A model generated the notes under the pieces. The model did no database searches, was not told the DNA's origin, and saw only the letters and a list, made by a program, of their open reading frames with translations. From positions 1,302,001 through 1,366,000 of the forward strand of contig NZ_CP044285.1 in NCBI RefSeq assembly GCF_008728635.1: DNA of 64,000 bases, written 5' to 3'. Positions 59,809-64,000 of this stretch are shown here, piece by piece. The stretch's first letter is position 1; each line of letters begins with the position of its first letter. The position numbers and the translations under genes were made by a program. Source of the DNA: Hymenobacter baengnokdamensis. Its GTDB lineage: Bacteria; Bacteroidota; Bacteroidia; Cytophagales; Hymenobacteraceae.

Positions 59809-60884
59809 TTGCTCAGTGCGGCAGCTATTTCCTGGTCAAACATTTCAAGCGCCGCATCTACAATAGGATTAGCCGGTAAGCCATCCCGTAAATCAGAAAA
59901 CATAGGTTGTACTAGGCCATCTGTAGCTTGTGGTACTAGCGAACAGCATTGCATACTAAGCTTAGGATTTTGCTGAGCACAAATGACAAGTTGTTTGGCC
60001 ACGAAGTAATTATGCGAAGTGAGGAATATCTGTACGCCAGCTTCTGCCAAGTTTACCAGCATACCCATTAGGGCGCGGATGGCTTTAGGGTGAAGAGCAG
60101 TTTCGGGTTCGTCTAAAAATAGAATGGTGCCTTTATGAAGCTGGCGGTTGCGGATGAGCGTAGTCAAGATACCAATTTTCTTGATGCCTTCTGCCGTGAG
60201 AGCCATTGGGAATTCCTGTTTGCCCTTGAAAAAAACGAACCTCTCCTCTTTTTCAGTTTGACGGATTTCACCACTAAATAATTCTTCTAATGCAGTATTA
60301 ACGCGCTTCAATGCCTGGGCATAGTCACCCCGACCAGTTGGCACATCTAGGCTATTGATTAAGTCGAGGTAAGTGTCATCAAATCCTAATAAATCGTTTG
60401 GGTCACGGGTGAACCGAATAGCTCGGAAGGCAGTTAAGACTTCTTTAGCCGGTATGAAAAGGGCATTGAAACTAGCATCAGCCAATTCCAAATGCTCATT
60501 GACATCAGCTACAGTAGTACGCGCCGACTCTGTGAACGAAGCGACTAAGTGTGGCTTAAGTCCATCAACTGTACTAAAAGTTAGCTCTAAGCTAAGCTTC
60601 TCCTTACTTCCTTTGGTTACAAGAGAACCAATGCCAGTGGTAACGCGAGGCTGAAAAACGGTATCGAGCTTTTCACTGAAAGTATTTTTGAAAAGTGGTG
60701 ATTTAGTGGTTGCGTAACGACTACGACTAACAATTTCTAGTGATTTGCTAGCCGCATATAATAGTCGAAGCACACCCGTTTTACCCGTATCGTTCTCCCC
60801 AATAATTAAATTAATATTGCCTACGTTGGATAAATGAAATTCCGATAGGCGGAGAAAATTGCGGATTGTGATTTTCTCAAGCAT
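59805..60884 (-). CDS. AAA/ABC-type ATPase of the OLD/RecF-like group
   Basis: 359 aa. Starts MLEKITIRNFLRLSEFHLSN; Walker A GENDTGKT (29-36), signature-like ALTAEGIKKIG (228-238), Walker B TILFLDEPE (253-261) and H-loop TSHNYF (His291). This layout, with a short insertion instead of a coiled coil, matches the AAA_15/AAA_21 ATPases found in OLD, PARIS, Septu and similar anti-phage systems; a TOPRIM domain as in OLD is missing. First gene of a two-gene unit with the nuclease-like gene. A sampled 60-nt line has 42% GC against 63% just outside, so the pair was probably acquired. Confidence 0.82.
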   Translation of the reverse strand: MLEKITIRNFLRLSEFHLSNVGNINLIIGENDTGKTGVLRLLYAASKSLEIVSRSRYATTKSPLFKNTFSEKLDTVFQPRVTTGIGSLVTKGSKEKLSLELTFSTVDGLKPHLVASFTESARTTVADVNEHLELADASFNALFIPAKEVLTAFRAIRFTRDPNDLLGFDDTYLDLINSLDVPTGRGDYAQALKRVNTALEELFSGEIRQTEKEERFVFFKGKQEFPMALTAEGIKKIGILTTLIRNRQLHKGTILFLDEPETALHPKAIRALMGMLVNLAEAGVQIFLTSHNYFVAKQLVICAQQNPKLSMQCCSLVPQATDGLVQPMFSDLRDGLPANPIVDAALEMFDQEIAAALSK

Positions 60885-60931
60885 CAGGAATCAATTTAGG
60901 TTGATAATTAGTTAATAGGCCCAAAACTACA

Positions 60932-60963
60932 ACGCGGCGGCCCCGTTGCCGGAGCCGCCGCGT
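60932..60963. terminator. GC-rich hairpin between cytochrome and ATPase genes
   Basis: ACGCGGCGGC (60932-60941) pairs with GCCGCCGCGT (60954-60963), 12-nt loop. It lies 19 nt past the cytochrome c stop; only a weak T-rich tail, so its role as terminator of the dehydrogenase-cytochrome operon is probable but not sure. Confidence 0.5.
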
Positions 60964-60981
60964 AAATATTCGAAAAATAAG

Positions 60982-61434
60982 TTATTTGGGCAGCGTGGCG
61001 CGCACGGCTTTCACGTCGGCCACCTGCACGGCGCTGGCTTTGTTGCCGAAGTTGTTGCGCACGTAGGTGAGCACGTCGGCTATCTGCTGGTCGGTGAGGT
61101 AGTTCTGGGCGGGCATGTGCTGCTTGTAGTCGTTGCCGTCGATTTCGATGGGCTCGGCCAGGCCGGCGAGCACGATGTGGGCCAGCTTGGCCTTGTCGCC
61201 GAGCACGTAGCTGGTTTTGCTGAGCGGTGGGTTCATGTTGGGTACGCCGCCGCCATCGGCCATGTGGCAGGTGATGCACACGTTCTTATACACCACCGCG
61301 CCACGTGTGAGAGACGCGGCCATTGCCGGATTGGCTTTGGTGCTGGTTTTCTTCGGGGCCGGGCGGTGCTGGGCTTGCAGCGAGAGCACGCCGCCGGCCA
61401 AGGCTAGCGCCAGGAAAGCTGATTTGAAAGTCAT
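60982..61434 (-). CDS. Class I cytochrome c
   Basis: 150 aa with signal peptide MTFKSAFLALALAGGVLSLQ. One haem site CITCH (Cys53, Cys56, His57) and a likely axial Met107 in YKQHMPAQNYL; the C-terminal helix LTDQQIADVLTYVRNNFGNK is typical. The start ATG shares one base with the stop of the sugar dehydrogenase gene upstream (TAATG), so the cytochrome is probably its electron acceptor in the periplasm. Confidence 0.92.
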   Translation of the reverse strand: MTFKSAFLALALAGGVLSLQAQHRPAPKKTSTKANPAMAASLTRGAVVYKNVCITCHMADGGGVPNMNPPLSKTSYVLGDKAKLAHIVLAGLAEPIEIDGNDYKQHMPAQNYLTDQQIADVLTYVRNNFGNKASAVQVADVKAVRATLPK

Positions 61435-62716
61435 TATTTCTTAGCGGTATACACGATGCGGTAGATGGTGCCTTTCTGGTCGTCGCTCACGTAAAGAGAG
61501 CCATCGGGACCCTGGGCGAGGCCGCAGGGGCGGTGGTCGGCGCGGCCGCTGGCCGTTTTCTCCGCCGAGCCCGAGAAGTTATCGGCAAATACTTCCCACT
61601 GCCCGCTGGGCTTGCCATCCTTAAACGGCTGAAAAACCACGTAGTAGCCGGCCTGCGGCTCGGGCGCACGGTTCCAGGAGCCGTGGAAGGCGATGAAGGC
61701 GCCGTTGCGGTACTTGGCCGGGAACATCGTGCCGGTGTAGAAGAGCAGCCCATCGGGCGCCATGTGGCCAGGGTAGGCCGCCGCCGGGTCGATGTAGTTG
61801 CCGGTAGCCTCTTTTTTGCCATCGCCGCCGTACTCGGGGCCCTGCATCTTCTTGTGTTGCAGCTGGTCGTAGTAGAGGTAGGGCCAGCCGGCGTTGTCGC
61901 CTTTCTTGAGAGCGTACAGGCACTCGGCAGGCAGCTGGGCTGATTGCTTTTCGGTGTAGAACTGGGGCCAGTTATCGGAGAGCTGGTCGCGGCCGTGCTG
62001 CATCACGAAGAGCTGGTTGTCCTGCGAATTCCAATCCAGGCCCACCACGTTGCGCAGGCCGGTGGCGTAGCGGATGCCATCGGGGTAGCGCTGGTTGAGC
62101 TTATCGGCCTTAAACTGCCAGATGCCCCGGCCGAGTCCAGAATGGGGCAGTTCGGAATACCCTTCGAGCCGCGCGTGCGGTCCTGCTCCTGGCAGGCGTT
62201 GGCGTAGGCGCCGATGTTGACGTAGAGGTTGTCGGCGTTATCGAGCACGATGGATTTCGACTCGTGCTGGCTGCCCACTTTCAGGCCGCGCACCAGCAGC
62301 TCGGGCTTGGTGGGGTCGGTCACTTCGCCCTTGGCGTCGAGCTTGTAGCGGTACACGGCGTGGTCGGACGAGGCGTAGAGGTAGCCGTTTTTCTCGTACA
62401 TGCCCGTGCCGCCGTAGTCTCCGAAGCCGCCCGTCACGGTGGCTTTGCCATTGGCCTGGGGTCGTAGCTCCAGGATGCCTTTACCGTCTTTTACTTTATT
62501 CAGCTTTACATATATAATTCCCTGGGGCGTGACGGCGATGTGGCGGGCCCGGCCGCCGGTTTCGGCCACTTTGAGGGCGCCGAAGCCGGCGGGCAGCTTC
62601 AGGCCGGCATTGTCGGGGTCGGGGGCTACCGTGACGTTGGTCTGGCTGGCGAGCAGCGCCAGGCTGCCGGCCAGAGCAGGCACGGCCAGCAGGTAGCGGG
62701 GAGAAAAGAAACGCAT
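61434..62716 (-). pseudogene. PQQ-type sugar/sorbosone dehydrogenase, frameshifted
   Basis: Exported quinoprotein dehydrogenase of the six-blade soluble glucose dehydrogenase fold, in two frames. The first part (from 62716, MRFFSPRYLLAVPALAGSLA, signal peptide) is in frame to CPILDSAG; the second continues as GIWQFKADKLNQRYPDGIRY, then VVGLDWNSQDNQLFVMQHGR and ends near LAQGPDGSLYVSDDQKGTIY. Restoring one C to the C4 run at 62125-62128 joins them into about 427 aa. So this is either a one-base deletion inactivating the gene or a sequencing error; the rest of the protein shows no decay, favouring the latter or a recent event. Coupled to the cytochrome c gene. Confidence 0.82.
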
Positions 62717-62855
62717 AAGGCGAGGAGATAAAGGATTGAAGAAAAGCTTGCAGTCAGCACTTCCCCCAACTGCAACTAGTGGGAGAAGGTTGGGCCTGAC
62801 CCCACTTTTCGGTAAAAGTCAAGTAAAGGTGCGGCGGGTTGCGCCAGCGGGCGGG

Positions 62856-64000
62856 CTAATGGGCCGGCGGCTCGGGGGTGGTCAGCAGCTGCACGGGCTG
62901 GCGGCCCCCGAGCCGCACGCGCAGCCAGGCGGCCAGGCGCTGCTGCTCGGGGGCAGGCAGTGGGTGGCGCACCCCCAGGGCCACCACCACGGTGGTGTCG
63001 GCGCGCAGCGAGTCGGCGGCCGGCCGCACCAGGTAGCTCAGGCCCAGCTGGCGCACGGTTGGGTGCTGAGCCTGCACCTCGCGCAGCAGCGTGGCGGCGG
63101 CTGGCAGGCGGGGTGCCAGGGTATCGGGCCGGTTGGCCAGCAGCTGTTGCAGCTGGGCCAGGCGGCTCTCGTAGGTCAGCAGGGTGTGCTCATTACGGCT
63201 GCGCAGGTCTTCGAGCAGGCTGGAGCGCATGGCCTGCGCATCGGCCGAGTCGACGCGTGCCAGGCCCTGGCGCACCGTAAGCTGCACGCCTTGCAGGCGG
63301 TAGGTGGCCAGCCGGGCACGGGCGGCGCGGAGCTGGCCAAGCGTGAGGTGCTGGCCGGCCAGCAGTACGTTGATGGTGCGCGGGCCGGGCAAGATGCGGC
63401 TCGTGACCACGTAGGTGCCGGGCTGATTCAGCTGCTCGTCCACAAAGCGCTCGGCGTTGTGGGTGAAAGTGTCATCGCGCACAATGCCAACAGCCAGGTA
63501 CACGCTGGGTGCGGCCGTGAGCAGGGCCAGCCCCCAGATGATGACCCGCACGCGCCGGGTGCGCCGCGGGCTGTCAAACGTGTGCCGGGGTACTGGCAGA
63601 ATGCGCACTACCAGGAAAGTAGACAGGCTGATGAATACGCAGTTAATTGAAAATAAGTACAGTGCGCCGCCGGCGTAGGCCCAGTGCGCGGTGGCCAGCC
63701 CGTAGCCGGCTGTGCATAGCGGCGGCATGAGCGCCGTGGCAATGGCCACGCCCGGAATCACGTTGCTGTGCTCGCGCCGGGTAAGGCCTACCGCCCCGGC
63801 GGCTCCGCCAAACAAGGCGATGAGCACATCCCAGGTAGAGGGCTGGGTGCGGGCCAGCAGCTCGGAGCCGGCGTCGGTAAGGGGCGTGAGGCGAAAGTAA
63901 AGCGCCGACACCACCAGGCTCAGTACCGTGGCCGTGAGCAGGCTCTTGAGGCCGCGCCGAATCAGGGCCTGCTCCATGGTGGCCGCGCCGTAGCCAATGC
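62856..64000 (-). CDS. DUF389 membrane protein, 5' end outside the window
   Basis: At least 380 aa, open to the window edge; the residues before the internal Met (IGYGAAT) belong to the protein, so the true start lies beyond 64000. Transmembrane segments (SLLTATVLSLVVSALYFRLT, WDVLIALFGGAAGAVGLTRR, NVIPGVAIATALMPPLCTAG, GGALYLFSINCVFISLSTFL, WGLALLTAAPSVYLAVGIV) and the conserved GVAIATALMPPL block identify the DUF389 (TIGR00341-like) family. A long soluble C-terminal part (about 170 to end) has LPGPRTINVLLAGQHLTLGQ and ends in Pro/Ala. Function unknown. Confidence 0.85.
   Translation of the reverse strand, partial: IGYGAATMEQALIRRGLKSLLTATVLSLVVSALYFRLTPLTDAGSELLARTQPSTWDVLIALFGGAAGAVGLTRREHSNVIPGVAIATALMPPLCTAGYGLATAHWAYAGGALYLFSINCVFISLSTFLVVRILPVPRHTFDSPRRTRRVRVIIWGLALLTAAPSVYLAVGIVRDDTFTHNAERFVDEQLNQPGTYVVTSRILPGPRTINVLLAGQHLTLGQLRAARARLATYRLQGVQLTVRQGLARVDSADAQAMRSSLLEDLRSRNEHTLLTYESRLAQLQQLLANRPDTLAPRLPAAATLLREVQAQHPTVRQLGLSYLVRPAADSLRADTTVVVALGVRHPLPAPEQQRLAAWLRVRLGGRQPVQLLTTPEPPAH

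Noticed and set aside
59278..60884. Toxin-antitoxin system as explanation of the two-gene low-GC unit
   Set aside because: The ATPase is far larger than usual antitoxins, the partner has no known toxin fold, and the gene order and ATPase motifs match ATPase-nuclease defence pairs better.

Overview
The window comes from a high-GC member of the Bacteroidota, most likely a Hymenobacter-type Cytophagales. The evidence is proteins carrying type IX secretion (T9SS) C-terminal sorting domains (at 11621, 38772 and 51791), a TonB-dependent receptor with an N-terminal carboxypeptidase-like domain, Bacteroidota promoters of the TTG-N19-TAnnTTTG kind, few Shine-Dalgarno sequences, and many lipoproteins. 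No ribosomal RNA, CRISPR array, phage or transposase gene is visible.

Layout. 14-7189: a minus-strand cluster of three TldD-like Tat-exported metallopeptidases and one PmbA-like partner, interrupted by a four-helix-bundle gene flanked by inverted repeats. 7479-14722: a lipoprotein, a tricorn-type protease and a secreted endonuclease/phosphatase. 14975-17678: a FadL-type porin and SGNH lipase operon. 17769-23045: a repeat-rich leader, a SAM-I riboswitch, metH and metF. 23122-28132: TPR protein, DUF3850 protein, alpha/beta hydrolase, prolyl oligopeptidase and a DNA alkyl-transferase. 28243-36608: a carbohydrate region with a GH1-like protein, CDF metal transporter, GH2-like protein, beta-glucuronidase, mannonate dehydratase and GH43, fitting breakdown of glucuronate-containing plant glycans. 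37054-45309: tRNA-Thr, LD-carboxypeptidase, a secreted esterase, and metX/metY behind a second SAM riboswitch. 45433-51345: TonB receptor, dxs and a secreted unknown. 51791-59206: RCC1-repeat surface protein, aldo/keto reductase, Gfo/Idh/MocA oxidoreductase and pirin. 59278-60884: a low-GC two-gene ATPase/nuclease-like pair. 60982-64000: cytochrome c, a frameshifted quinoprotein sugar dehydrogenase and a DUF389 membrane protein cut by the window edge.

How parts work together. metX and metY make homocysteine, metH methylates it, and metF supplies methyl-tetrahydrofolate; both metH and metY-metX sit behind SAM riboswitches, so methionine synthesis is controlled from two loci. The metY leader also holds a tiny reading frame with four consecutive Cys codons. 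Beta-glucuronidase plus UxuA form the core of a uronate pathway, with a FadR/GntR-type operator in front of uxuA.

Most notable: (i) the low-GC ATPase plus PD-(D/E)XK-like pair, a candidate defence module; (ii) a perfect 24-bp inverted repeat lying in frame inside metX; (iii) the riboswitch plus Cys-run leader of metY; (iv) the three-fold TldD expansion; (v) several families of dispersed palindromes. All functions are inferred from reading the sequence; no database search was run.
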